Part shown: positions 43,585-52,620 of the stretch, piece by piece
How positions within the stretch are numbered: the first letter of the stretch is position 1
Layout: each line of letters opens with the position of its first letter
Assembly (NCBI RefSeq): GCF_007097155.1
Contig: NZ_VJWA01000002.1
Coordinates: forward strand, 992,001 to 1,056,000
From: Glacieibacterium frigidum
GTDB taxonomy: Bacteria; Pseudomonadota; Alphaproteobacteria; Sphingomonadales; Sphingomonadaceae
DNA: 64,000 bases
Reading direction: 5' to 3'
Notes under the pieces: model-generated
Database searches by the model: none
Told to the model about the DNA's origin: nothing
The model's input: the letters and a program-made list of their open reading frames with translations, nothing else
Translations under genes and position numbers: made by a program

Positions 43585-44813
43585 CAATGCCTGCCTGCCT
43601 CGGTTGCGGTGCGCCGCTGACGCGCACCTGGGTCGACCTCGGGGTCCAGCCGCTCGCCAATTCGAACATCGTTCCCGGGGCCGACGCCGGGCCGGAGAAG
43701 ACCTATCCGTTGCACGCGCGTGTCTGCGACGTGTGCCTGCTGGTGCAGGTCGAATCGGTGGTGCCGCCCGACGAGATCTTCAATGACGACTATGCCTATT
43801 TCAGCTCCTTCTCCGACAGCTGGCTGGCGCATTGCCGGGCCTATAGCGAGGCGATGACCGAGCGCCTGCGGCTCGGTCCCGACAGCCGCGTCGTCGAGAT
43901 CGCTAGCAACGACGGCTATCTGCTGCAGTATTTTGCCGCCGCCGGTATCCCCGTGCTGGGCGTCGAGCCCAGCGCCAACACCGCGCGTGCCGCGATCGCC
44001 AAGGGCATTCCGACCGACATTTCCTTCTTCGGCCGCGCCACCGCCGAGCGCCTGGTCGGCGAGGGCCACGCCGCCGACCTGATCGCCGCCAAGAACGTGC
44101 TGGCGCACGTCCCCGACATCAACGACTTCGTCGCCGGGGTCGCGATGCTGCTCAAGCCCGAAGGCGTTTTCACGGTCGAGTTCCCGCACCTGCTGCGCAC
44201 CATCGAGGGCGTGCAGTTCGACACCATCTACCACGAGCACTTCACCTACCTGTCGCTGCTTGCGGTCGAGACGGTGTTCGCACGCGCGGACTTGCGCGTC
44301 TTCGAGGTCGAGGAGCATGCCACCCACGGCGGATCGCTGCGCGTCTTCGCCTGCCGCGCCGGCGCCACCCATGCCGAAGGCCCCGGCGTCGCGCGTGTCC
44401 GTGCGGCGGAAGTCGCGGCGCAGCTCGACCGTCCCGAAGGCTATGCGGGTTTCGACGAACGCTGCCGCGCCGTTCGCGCCGGGCTGCTGGCCTTCTTGGA
44501 GACGGCACGCGCCGAAGGGCGCAGCGTCGCGGGCTACGGGGCCGCGGCGAAGGGCAACACGCTGCTCAATTATTGCGGCGCGGATGCGACGACGCTCGAC
44601 TTCATCGCCGACCGCAGCCCGGCCAAGCAGGGCCGGCTCGCACCCGGCAGCCATATCCCGATCGTCGCGCCGGAGGCGATCTTCGAGCGCCGGCCCGACT
44701 ATGTGCTGATCCTGCCGTGGAACCTGCGTCGCGAGGTGACCGGGCAGCTGGCAGCGATACGCGATTGGGGCGGGCGCTTCGTGACGGCGATCCCGGCGCT
44801 CGCGGTCGACTGA
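43581..44813 (+). CDS. NDP-sugar C-methyltransferase
   Basis: 410 residues. Three parts: an N-terminal zinc-binding domain (CLGCG at 6-10 and RVCDVCLLVQ at about 47-56), a central SAM Rossmann domain (VVEIASNDGYLLQYF, VLGVEPSANTA) with the catalytic-region motif YHEHFTYLS, and a C-terminal domain (GYGAAAKGNTLLNYCG). This is the layout of sugar C-3 methyltransferases such as TylCIII and EvaC. Located between CDP-glucose dehydratase and an epimerase, it probably methylates CDP-4-keto-6-deoxyhexose at C-3. Confidence 0.85.
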   Translation: MTMPACLGCGAPLTRTWVDLGVQPLANSNIVPGADAGPEKTYPLHARVCDVCLLVQVESVVPPDEIFNDDYAYFSSFSDSWLAHCRAYSEAMTERLRLGPDSRVVEIASNDGYLLQYFAAAGIPVLGVEPSANTARAAIAKGIPTDISFFGRATAERLVGEGHAADLIAAKNVLAHVPDINDFVAGVAMLLKPEGVFTVEFPHLLRTIEGVQFDTIYHEHFTYLSLLAVETVFARADLRVFEVEEHATHGGSLRVFACRAGATHAEGPGVARVRAAEVAAQLDRPEGYAGFDERCRAVRAGLLAFLETARAEGRSVAGYGAAAKGNTLLNYCGADATTLDFIADRSPAKQGRLAPGSHIPIVAPEAIFERRPDYVLILPWNLRREVTGQLAAIRDWGGRFVTAIPALAVD

Positions 44814-45343
44814 TGCGCTTCGTCGCGACCGCCGTCGAAGGCGTCTTCGTCGTCGAACGCGAGGTCCATGCCGACGCGCGCGGCAGCTTCGAACGGACCT
44901 TCTGCGACGCGGAGTTCGCGGACGCAGGCCTGGACTTCCGCGCCATGCAGCTCAACCTGTCGCGTAACCCCCACGCCGGCACGCTGCGCGGCATGCATTA
45001 CCACCCCGCGCCGCATGCCGAGGCCAAGCTGGTGCAGTGCGTGCGCGGCCGGATTCTCGACGTCGCGATCGACCTGCGGCGGGGGTCGCCGACCTACCTC
45101 GAGCATGCCGCGGTCGAGCTCGACGCGCGGGGCTCGCAGTCGTTATTCATCCCCGAGGGCTGCGCGCACGGCTTCCTGACGCTCGAGGACGACAGCGACG
45201 TGCTGTACCACATGGGCTCGGCCTTTGTTGCGGGTGTGGGAGCGGGCGTGCGCTGGGACGATCCCGCCTTCGGCATCGCCTGGCCCGCAGCGCCGCGCCT
45301 GATCTCCGACCGCGACGCCGCCTATCCCGACTTCGCACCGTGA
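44813..45343 (+). CDS. dTDP-4-dehydrorhamnose 3,5-epimerase-like protein
   Basis: 176 residues, starting at ATG 44813 in TGATG with the preceding stop. Cupin-fold RmlC family: HADARGSFERTF near the N-terminus, LRGMHYHPAPHAEAKLV with the catalytic His, VRGRILDVAIDLRRGSPTY and IPEGCAHGFLTLEDDSDVLYHM. The genuine substrate is probably the CDP-4-keto sugar made upstream rather than dTDP-4-keto-rhamnose, since no rmlA/B/D is here. Epimerises C-3, C-5 or only C-5. Confidence 0.85.
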   Translation: MRFVATAVEGVFVVEREVHADARGSFERTFCDAEFADAGLDFRAMQLNLSRNPHAGTLRGMHYHPAPHAEAKLVQCVRGRILDVAIDLRRGSPTYLEHAAVELDARGSQSLFIPEGCAHGFLTLEDDSDVLYHMGSAFVAGVGAGVRWDDPAFGIAWPAAPRLISDRDAAYPDFAP

Positions 45344-46197
45344 AGCGCGTTCTCGTCACCGGCGGCGGCGGCTTCATCGGGCGCGAGACGCTCGGCCCCC
45401 TGCGCGCGCTGGGGTTCGAGGTCGACGCGCCGGGCCGCGCCGAACTCGACTTGCTGAACGGCGACCCCGCTGCCTGGTTCGCGGCACATCCCGCCTCGCA
45501 TCTGCTCCACCTGGCGTGGGACGCGACACCGGGGAAATTCTGGACCGCGCCGTCGAACCTCGACTGGGTCGCCGCATCGCTGCGCCTCGTGCGGGCCTTT
45601 GCGGTGTCGGGCGGCACGCGCGCCGTCGTCGCGGGCAGCTGCGCCGAATACGACTGGGGCCATGCGACGCTCGACGAGACGCGCACGCCGCTGCGTCCCG
45701 CGACGCTGTACGGCACTGCCAAGGCGAACCTGTTCGAGCTGCTCGACAAGGCTGCGCCCGGTCTCGACCTGTCGTTCGCCTGGGGCCGGGTGTTCTTCCC
45801 CTACGGCCCCGACGAGGCAGCGGGGCGGCTGCTGCCCGACGTGATCGACGGCATCGCTCAGGGACGTCGCGTCGCGGTCAGCGACGGCACCCAGTCGCGC
45901 GACTTCATGCATGTCGAGGATGTCGGCGCAGCCTTCGCCACGCTGCTGGCGGGCGACGTTACAGGCGCAGTCAATATCGCCAGCGGCACCACGACCCCGG
46001 TACGCGAGGTTATCCTGACGGCAGCTGCCCATGCCGGCGACGCGAGCCTGCTCGACTGGGGGGCGCGGGCGCGTCAGGCGAGCGAGCCGCAATACATGGC
46101 AGCCGCGACCGCCCGGCTGCATGCCACCGGCTTCGTGCCACGTTGGCCGTTGGCCGACGGGCTCGCCGACACCGTCGCCCGGCGGCTGGCGCGATAG
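45340..46197 (+). CDS. NAD(P)-dependent sugar epimerase/4-ketoreductase
   Basis: 285 residues from GTG 45340 (GTGA overlap). Short-chain fold: VTGGGGFIGRETLGPL, the Ser region VAGSCAEYDWG, TLYGTAKANLFELL with Tyr-x3-Lys, and SRDFMHVEDVGAAF. As the last gene of the CDP-sugar cassette it most likely reduces the 4-keto group to finish a CDP-3-C-methyl-6-deoxyhexose. The product stereochemistry cannot be told. Confidence 0.82.
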   Translation: MKRVLVTGGGGFIGRETLGPLRALGFEVDAPGRAELDLLNGDPAAWFAAHPASHLLHLAWDATPGKFWTAPSNLDWVAASLRLVRAFAVSGGTRAVVAGSCAEYDWGHATLDETRTPLRPATLYGTAKANLFELLDKAAPGLDLSFAWGRVFFPYGPDEAAGRLLPDVIDGIAQGRRVAVSDGTQSRDFMHVEDVGAAFATLLAGDVTGAVNIASGTTTPVREVILTAAAHAGDASLLDWGARARQASEPQYMAAATARLHATGFVPRWPLADGLADTVARRLAR

Positions 46198-46257
46198 TAG
46201 GCCGATCCGGCGACCAGCGGTTGCCGACACGCGGCGCTTCGCCTAACGCCTCGCACC

Positions 46258-47013
46258 ATGAAAATCGAAATCGATACCGACGCTCACAGCCTGACCGTCG
46301 ATGGTGCCGCGCACGACCTGTTTTCCAAGGAAGCCTTCGACGTCGTCGCCGACCTGTGGGTCAAGACCGGCTGGGTCCGCAAATACAGCTATGGCTTCTC
46401 CTGGCTCGGCCGCCCGATCATCCAGCTGCCCGACGACATGCTGCGCATCCAGGAGGCGATCTGGCAGGTCCAGCCCGACGTCATCGTCGAGACCGGCATC
46501 GCGCACGGCGGTTCGCTGATCTTCTATGCCAGCCTGATGGAGATGATCGGCAAGGGCCGCGTCATCGGCCTCGACATCGACATCCGCGCGCACAACCGCG
46601 CGGCGATCGAGGCGCACCCGATGGTCAAGCGCATCACGATGATCGAGGGCAGCTCGACCGCGCCCGAGACCGTCGCGGCGGTCAGGCAGCACATCGGCCC
46701 GAACGATACGGTGATGCTGATCCTCGATTCGAACCACAGCCGCGACCACGTCGCCGACGAACTCGCCGCTTATGCCGACCTCGTCACGCCGGGATCGTAT
46801 ATCCTGTCGCAGGACGGGGTGATGAAGCTGGTTGCGGGCTCCCCCCGCGCCCCCGCCGAATGGGCGACCGACAATCCGATCACCGCCGTCGAGGCGTTCC
46901 TCGCCGGCCGCGACGATTTCGAGCTGTCGCACCCGCCGCGCCCGTTCGACGAGACGCTCGACACCCCCGAGTGCTCGCACCACCCGGTCGGCTGGCTGCG
47001 CCGCAAGGGCTAG
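46258..47013 (+). CDS. CmcI-family methyltransferase (cephalosporin-hydroxylase-like)
   Basis: 251 residues. IVETGIAHGGSLIFYASL is the SAM loop, VIGLDIDIRAHNR follows with the acidic residue, and VMLILDSNHSRDHVADELAAY carries the metal-binding Asp/His of the CmcI family. Members annotated cephalosporin hydroxylase are mostly O-methyltransferases, several acting on sugars such as rhamnose. Its place after the CDP-sugar genes suggests O-methylation of the polysaccharide. The last codons overlap the convergent glycosyltransferase gene by 4 bp. Confidence 0.85.
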   Translation: MKIEIDTDAHSLTVDGAAHDLFSKEAFDVVADLWVKTGWVRKYSYGFSWLGRPIIQLPDDMLRIQEAIWQVQPDVIVETGIAHGGSLIFYASLMEMIGKGRVIGLDIDIRAHNRAAIEAHPMVKRITMIEGSSTAPETVAAVRQHIGPNDTVMLILDSNHSRDHVADELAAYADLVTPGSYILSQDGVMKLVAGSPRAPAEWATDNPITAVEAFLAGRDDFELSHPPRPFDETLDTPECSHHPVGWLRRKG

Positions 47014-47888
47014 GCGCGGCGGCTGAGCAGACGGCGGGCATTGAGCAGATTGGCGTAGGCCGAGCGGGCCGCCGGATAGGGCGAGTTCGGCATCGACGCC
47101 GCGCACATCAGCATGATGTCGCGGAACAGGCGGCGGCGCAGCGGCGGTGGCAGCATTTTCATCATCGCCCGCGCCAGGCGCAGGTTGGGCAGGACACGCC
47201 CGATCGGGTTGGGCTCAAGCCTGAGAACCCAGTCGCGGTAGCGCTCGATCGGCGTCGCGTCGCGGTGCATCAACACCTCGGGTACCTCGATATGCGTTCC
47301 TGCCATCAGGCCGGGGATCAGCGTCAGCCAGTCGAAGGCGGGCATCGGCGTCAGCGCGGCGAACCCCTGCTGGAACAGCGCGGTGCGGTGGATGCCGTAG
47401 AAGCGCGAGCCGTCCCCCGGGCGACGCAGATACTGGCGCAGGCGGGTCTCAGCATCGCCGTCCAACGTGTTCGTGCCGTTCGACACGGTCTGGGTGCCGT
47501 CCGCCGCGATCATGGCGATGCGTGAGCAGGCGAGGCTCGCCGACGGTGCCGCGATCAAGGCAGCGAGGACGGTCTCCACGAACCGCGGCGCCCACCAGTC
47601 GTCGGCGGGGGCAAACATGAAGAAGGGCGTGTCGGCCGTCTCGATCAGCAGCCGGAAATTGTCGATCGCCGACACCAGCGCCGGTCGCCGCACGATGGTG
47701 ATGCGCGGGTCGCGGTCGGCAAACTCCCGGGCGATCAGCGGCGTGTCGTCGGTCGAGGCATTGTCGCCGATGACCAGCCGGAAATCGCCGCGCGTCTGGG
47801 TGGTGAGCGCGGTCAGCGCGGCGCGCAGCGTGGTACCGCCATTGTACACCGGCAGTCCGATCGTCAGCAGCGGCGCGTTTGAGGTCAT
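47010..47888 (-). CDS. Family 2 glycosyltransferase
   Basis: 292 residues from ATG 47888 (TSNAPLLTIGLPVYNGG), a typical GT2 start; the long extension upstream lies in the divergent promoter and opposite gene. IGDNASTDDTPLIARE and FMFAPADDWWAP give the nucleotide and DxD-type sites. The C-terminal 100 residues are helical and basic, a likely membrane contact. Acceptor and donor sugars unknown. Confidence 0.85.
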   Translation of the reverse strand: MTSNAPLLTIGLPVYNGGTTLRAALTALTTQTRGDFRLVIGDNASTDDTPLIAREFADRDPRITIVRRPALVSAIDNFRLLIETADTPFFMFAPADDWWAPRFVETVLAALIAAPSASLACSRIAMIAADGTQTVSNGTNTLDGDAETRLRQYLRRPGDGSRFYGIHRTALFQQGFAALTPMPAFDWLTLIPGLMAGTHIEVPEVLMHRDATPIERYRDWVLRLEPNPIGRVLPNLRLARAMMKMLPPPLRRRLFRDIMLMCAASMPNSPYPAARSAYANLLNARRLLSRRA

Positions 47889-47978
47889 GAGGCCTTCGGG
47901 GTCGACGGTCGGATGCCAGCTCCCTAAAGCCAGCGCGAGGCCGCCGCAATCGGGGCCCCTGTCGGGACACTGCCAGCG

Positions 47979-49082
47979 ATGAATCCACAGCCTGTTGCTC
48001 CCGCACGCCGCGCCGCGCTGCTGCGCATGACGCCGTGGGGCGAGCAGCGGCATGGCGGTGCGCTGCGCAGCGAGCAGATCGCCGCGCTGGTCACGCACGC
48101 GCTGCCCGACGCCCTGCATGTCGCGGCACCCTATCCGCGCAGCCTGCCACCCCGGCGCAAGGCGGCGATGGCGCTGCGCGGCAGTCTCGCGGCGCTGGCC
48201 AGCCCGACCGCACCGCTCGAAGCCGTGTTCGGAGCCTGGCTGGAGCGCGCGCTAGCGCCCGCCGGGCTGCGCCGGGGCGACCTGCTGATCTACGATGCCG
48301 ATCCACGCTACGGCCCGGCGCTGATGCGGCTCGCGGCGCGGCGCGGCTTCCGGACCGTGGTGCTGCCGCACAATATCGAGGCGCTGATCCCCAAGACCTG
48401 GCCGATCGCCGTCGAACCGCGCGCCACTGCCGAGGTGCTGACGACCGAAGTCGCGTGGATGGCGCGCGCGGACGCGGTGTGGACGATCGGCGTCTTCGAC
48501 CGCGACCTGCTTGCGTTGTTCGGCATCGCCGCCGTCCAGCTGCCCTACACGCCCCCGCCAGCGCGGCGGGCGGAGCTGCTGGAGGTCCGCGCCGCGCGCA
48601 TGCCGGCGCCCGGGGCGCCGCTGCTGATCGTCGGCACGGTGCATAATCCGCCGACGCGGGCGGGCATGATCGAGCAGATCGCGCTGGCGCAGGCTCTCGA
48701 CCTGCCCGTCATCGTCGCGGGCTTCGGGACCGAGGTGCTGCGCGGCGAAACCGGCGGCGGCGCCACGATTTTGGGGGGCCAGTCGTGGCCCGAGCTGGCC
48801 GCCCTGATGGCGTCGGCACACGCGCTTTGGGTGCACCAGACGCCGATGTCGGGCGCGCTGACCCGCATTCCGGAGGCGCTGATCGCAGGGCTGCCGGTGC
48901 TGGCCAACGCCTGGGCGGCGCACGGCCATGGGCCGCTGACGGGGATACAGGTCTATGCCGAGGCGAGCGAGCTGCCCGCGCTGATCGCCGGCCTGCCCGC
49001 CACCGTGCCGCCGCCCGACAACGCGGCGGCGGACGCGGCGTTCATTTCGGCGCTGCGCCAGGCGGCAGGCGTGACGGACTGA
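47979..49082 (+). CDS. Glycosyltransferase (GT-B type)
   Basis: 367 residues. Two halves: an N-terminal acceptor part (LPHNIEALIPKTWP) and a C-terminal nucleotide-sugar part (LLIVGTVHNPPTRAGMIEQ, VIVAGFGTEVLRGE, SAHALWVHQTPMSGALTRIPEALIAGLPVLAN). The last stretch is the usual E-x7-E-like region of GT4. Convergent with wzx, 41-bp 3' overlap. Specificity unknown. Confidence 0.72.
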   Translation: MNPQPVAPARRAALLRMTPWGEQRHGGALRSEQIAALVTHALPDALHVAAPYPRSLPPRRKAAMALRGSLAALASPTAPLEAVFGAWLERALAPAGLRRGDLLIYDADPRYGPALMRLAARRGFRTVVLPHNIEALIPKTWPIAVEPRATAEVLTTEVAWMARADAVWTIGVFDRDLLALFGIAAVQLPYTPPPARRAELLEVRAARMPAPGAPLLIVGTVHNPPTRAGMIEQIALAQALDLPVIVAGFGTEVLRGETGGGATILGGQSWPELAALMASAHALWVHQTPMSGALTRIPEALIAGLPVLANAWAAHGHGPLTGIQVYAEASELPALIAGLPATVPPPDNAAADAAFISALRQAAGVTD

Positions 49083-50589
49083 GGCGTCGCCGCCGCGCGA
49101 CCTCGGCAAAGGCTGCGAACAGGCGTTGGCGCAACGCACTCGCCGCCAGGACCGCAGCAACCAGCGCGAGGCCTGCGACGACGGGCAGAAAGACGAGCCA
49201 CGCCAGCCGGTCGAGCACCAGCTGGTCAGCGAGCCAGCTCCCCGCCCCGAATACCAGCGCGGCGGCAGCGAGCGGCAGCGCGACGTCGGCGAGGTACCAG
49301 CGCGCCTGCTCGCCCCGCAGCAGGCGGCGATGCATGATCGGGATTGTCGTCACGACATAGCCGGCGTTGAGCACTGCCCAGATCACCGCCGCCGCGACCG
49401 GCCCGTAGCGCGGTACTCCCCAGAGCAGCGCCGGGACCAGAAGCACCACCGCGACGACGTTCGTGTACAGCGCCAGGCTGGTCCAGCCGGCGGCGAGCTG
49501 AAGATGGTGCGGCACCTGCATCAGCGCGTTGAGGAAGGTACCGACGGCGAGCGCCGCAAGGATCGGCGCGGTATGGACGACGAGCTTGGCATCGCCCGAC
49601 CAGGCGAGAATGACACCATCGGCAAAAAAGATCAGCGTCAGCGCGGCGGGCCCGAGCAGCACCGTCATGACCTGCGACGCGGTGTGGTAATTGCTCGCCA
49701 GCCGGGCGTCGTCACCACCCGCGACGAGCCGGACGAGCGCCGGGTAGACCGCCTGCAGGACTGGTCCGATGATGATCAGGATGCCGCCCGTGACGGTCGA
49801 GGCGATCATGTAGTAGCCGAAATCGGCCAGGCTTAGCAGCCGCGACAGCAGCAGCTTGTCGACCTGGGTCAGCAGCACCGCCAGGATCGTCGTTGCGAAG
49901 ATGCCGCCGGCGAAACCGCGCACCGTGCGCAGCGCGTCGAGCGAGAAGCGCGGCCGCCGCGCCGCGCGCGGCAGCCCGAAATGCAGCTTGGCGGCGTAGG
50001 CGAGCAGGGTGACGAGCGAGATGACGCCCTGCCAGATGAAGAAGGCATCGATCGTCGGCAGCTGCGTCAGCAACGCCACCGCGCCACCGCTGCGCAGCAG
50101 GGCAAGCGTGACGCCCGCGACGTTGAGCCAGACCTGCTGCTGCAGGCCGATGATGGCGCTGCGGTAGATGCCCTCGCAAAAACGCAGGGCGATGACGACG
50201 CCGACAAGGGCCAGCGCCCGCGCCACTTCGCCGACCCCCAGTGCGCCGGGGTCGAGCCAGTCGCGCGCGATCCAGTCCGACGCCAGGTACAGCGCGACCG
50301 CGATGATGGCGGCAAGGCCGAAGACGAGGATCTCGAGGCTGCGCAGCAGGTCGCGGATGAACTGGATCGACGCACGGCCGGCGGTATAGCGCGCCATTTC
50401 CCGCCCGAGCGTCGGCGTCATGCCGAGGTCGAGCAGCGTCATCCAGACCTGCAGCGTCGCGAACAGGCCGACGAGGCCGTAAGCCTCGATCCCCAGATAG
50501 CGGATGTAGATGGGTACCACGGCCAGCGAGACGACCGCCGCGACGCCCTGCCCGATATAGTTCGCGACGATGTTGCGGCGCGTCGACAC
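49042..50589 (-). CDS. Wzx-type polysaccharide flippase
   Basis: 515 residues from GTG 50589. About 12-14 membrane helices; N-terminus NIVANYIGQGVAAVVSLAVVPIYIRYLGIEAYGL is the polysaccharide-synthesis (MOP) superfamily signature. It should flip undecaprenyl-linked repeat units to the periplasm for the Wzy-like enzyme. The arginine-rich C-terminal tail extends over the neighbour's end. Five bp after wzz. Confidence 0.88.
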   Translation of the reverse strand: MSTRRNIVANYIGQGVAAVVSLAVVPIYIRYLGIEAYGLVGLFATLQVWMTLLDLGMTPTLGREMARYTAGRASIQFIRDLLRSLEILVFGLAAIIAVALYLASDWIARDWLDPGALGVGEVARALALVGVVIALRFCEGIYRSAIIGLQQQVWLNVAGVTLALLRSGGAVALLTQLPTIDAFFIWQGVISLVTLLAYAAKLHFGLPRAARRPRFSLDALRTVRGFAGGIFATTILAVLLTQVDKLLLSRLLSLADFGYYMIASTVTGGILIIIGPVLQAVYPALVRLVAGGDDARLASNYHTASQVMTVLLGPAALTLIFFADGVILAWSGDAKLVVHTAPILAALAVGTFLNALMQVPHHLQLAAGWTSLALYTNVVAVVLLVPALLWGVPRYGPVAAAVIWAVLNAGYVVTTIPIMHRRLLRGEQARWYLADVALPLAAAALVFGAGSWLADQLVLDRLAWLVFLPVVAGLALVAAVLAASALRQRLFAAFAEVARRRRLSPSRLPPGAAPK

Positions 50590-50594
50590 CGATG

Positions 50595-51548
50595 TCAGGC
50601 GTTGAGGTCGGCGGAGACCATCTCGCGGCGGCGCCGCGTGCCGAGCAGCACCGCAAGCACCACGCCCAGGACCAGCCCGATCAGCGGGCCGCCGACGAGC
50701 AGCGGAAGCTGCCGCGGTTTCGTCGGGTTCAGCGACGCCGTCGGCACGCCGAAGGCTTCGGCAGCGAAGGGCGCACGGCTGTTCGCCAGCATGGCGGCGC
50801 GCTCCTCGTCGTTCAGCGCGGCGAACAGTGCGGCGCGCTGCTCGGCAAAGGTCACGCCGCGCAGCTTGTCGGACAGATAGGCAATATTGCTGCGCGACCG
50901 CTCCTGCTGCTTCTCTCGCAGATGGGCGTCGGTCACAGCATCGAGGCGCGACAGGAAGCGCATGCCGAACTTAGGATCGGGCGTGTCGAGGGCGAGAACC
51001 ACCAGCGGGCTCTTGGTGCTCTGCAGGACAGCGACCTCGCTCGCGACGAACAGCTGCAGCCGAGCCGCGTCGGGCCGCTGCCATGCCGGCAGCGGCAGGC
51101 CGAGCAGCGACCAGACGGCGTCCTTCGCACCGCCCGGGGGCCTTTCCCAGCTGCGGCGCGCCGTATTCCATTCCGAGGCGAACAGGGTGCGCATCAGCAC
51201 CGGGTCGCGGGCCAGACGCTCGGCGACCTCACGCGACTTGAGCCCTTCGAGATACAGGCGGAACGCCGATGGCGGTGCCGAATCCGCGCCCAGCCCGGCG
51301 AGCTGCGCCAGGCTGCTGAGCCCGCCGCCCGACTGGCCGCGCCCCGACAGCGACTCGGCCGGACTGACGCGCAGCTCGACGGTGTAGGTATACTGCGCGG
51401 TGCGCAGGTAGACGATCGCCGCGATGAAGCCGACGAGGGTGAAGGCCAGCACAAGCCACCAGCGGCGGCGCACCTTGTCCCACACGGCGCCCAGCCAGTT
51501 CGCGCCCTGGTCGCCATCGGCGGAGCTATCGTAAGTCGCGTCGGTCAT
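50595..51548 (-). CDS. Wzz-type chain-length determinant
   Basis: 317 residues. N-terminal helix at about 30-50 (WWLVLAFTLVGFIAAIVYL), a long periplasmic coiled domain and a second helix at about 280-300 (LLVGGPLIGLVLGVVLAVLL). There is no Walker kinase, so this is a Wzz-type polysaccharide co-polymerase rather than a tyrosine-kinase fusion. It controls chain length together with the Wzy-like protein. Confidence 0.85.
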   Translation of the reverse strand: MTDATYDSSADGDQGANWLGAVWDKVRRRWWLVLAFTLVGFIAAIVYLRTAQYTYTVELRVSPAESLSGRGQSGGGLSSLAQLAGLGADSAPPSAFRLYLEGLKSREVAERLARDPVLMRTLFASEWNTARRSWERPPGGAKDAVWSLLGLPLPAWQRPDAARLQLFVASEVAVLQSTKSPLVVLALDTPDPKFGMRFLSRLDAVTDAHLREKQQERSRSNIAYLSDKLRGVTFAEQRAALFAALNDEERAAMLANSRAPFAAEAFGVPTASLNPTKPRQLPLLVGGPLIGLVLGVVLAVLLGTRRRREMVSADLNA

Positions 51549-51612
51549 TCAGTCGCCTGTTGGCCCCCATGATCGCCCGCCGCATCGCATACCCTGACGC
51601 ACGCGTCCACGT

Positions 51613-52620
51613 TCAGCCGCGAAAGCGCGCCAGCAGGGGGCGCTCGACGAGGCGATGGAAGACGTAGCCGGTGACCAGCGTCGCGGCGATGACGACGACG
51701 AAAGCGATGCCCGGCGGGACGCGCCCGATCAGCCCGGTCGCCACCGCCAGCTTCCCGAACAGTGACAGCAGCGGATAATGCGTCAGATAGATCGAATAGG
51801 ACGCCGCGCCGAGCGCCATCAACAGGCGCGGCACCACGACCGGGCGGCGCCGTTCGAGCGACACCAGCCCGGCGACGGCGACTGCCGCCGCAGCACCCGC
51901 GGCGAGTTCGCGCCACACCTCGGGAATGACACGCGCGGTGGAGGTATCGACGGCGATACCGGCGAAGACGAGCATAGCCGCCGGCCCGACCCACGCCGAC
52001 AGGACGCGGCGCGACGCCCACCACGCCGCGACGCCGAAGCCAAACACCAGATTGACCGATGCACTCAGATAGGCAGCGGTCGGGAGCGGCCAGAAAGCGG
52101 CGACGACAATCAGCGCGAGCCACGCCAGCGTGACCGCCTGCCCCAACCGGACATTGACGACCCAAGCCGCGAACACCGCGTAGAAGACGATCTCGTGATA
52201 CAGCGTCCACGCCACTGCGACTGCGGTCGCCCGGTTGTCGGGCCCGACCAGCGCGATCGACGATGCCAGCACGTCCGGCGTGACGCGCGCGCCGACACCC
52301 GCCAGCCCGAGCAGCACGATGCCGGCCAGCACGATCCAGTAGACCGGATAGATGCGGACCAGCCGCCGCTTGACGTAGCGTCCCAAGCTCGCCGGCACGC
52401 CGACATCGCGGGCATGCACCTCGGCGATGATGAAGCCGCTGAGCGCGAAGAAGAAGAAGACTCCGGCATCGCCCCAGGCGAAGGCGGACCCGAAGGGCGA
52501 CACCTGCCAGTATTTGGGCGACGCGAACAGCAACGAGGCGTGGAACAGCACGACCGCCAGCGCCGCGAGGCCGCGCCCCGCCTCGATCGTCGCGAACTGG
52601 CGCGGCCTTGGCGGCGTCAA
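51613..52620 (-). CDS. Acyltransferase 3 family membrane protein
   Basis: 335 residues from a TTG start that overlaps the previous stop. About ten membrane helices. IEAGRGLAALAVVLFHASLLF contains the Arg and His that define the family (OafA/WcaH-like). GVFFFFALSGFIIAEVH and the terminal FHRLVERPLLARFRG are typical. Likely O-acetylates sugars of the polysaccharide. Confidence 0.88.
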   Translation of the reverse strand: MTPPRPRQFATIEAGRGLAALAVVLFHASLLFASPKYWQVSPFGSAFAWGDAGVFFFFALSGFIIAEVHARDVGVPASLGRYVKRRLVRIYPVYWIVLAGIVLLGLAGVGARVTPDVLASSIALVGPDNRATAVAVAWTLYHEIVFYAVFAAWVVNVRLGQAVTLAWLALIVVAAFWPLPTAAYLSASVNLVFGFGVAAWWASRRVLSAWVGPAAMLVFAGIAVDTSTARVIPEVWRELAAGAAAAVAVAGLVSLERRRPVVVPRLLMALGAASYSIYLTHYPLLSLFGKLAVATGLIGRVPPGIAFVVVIAATLVTGYVFHRLVERPLLARFRG

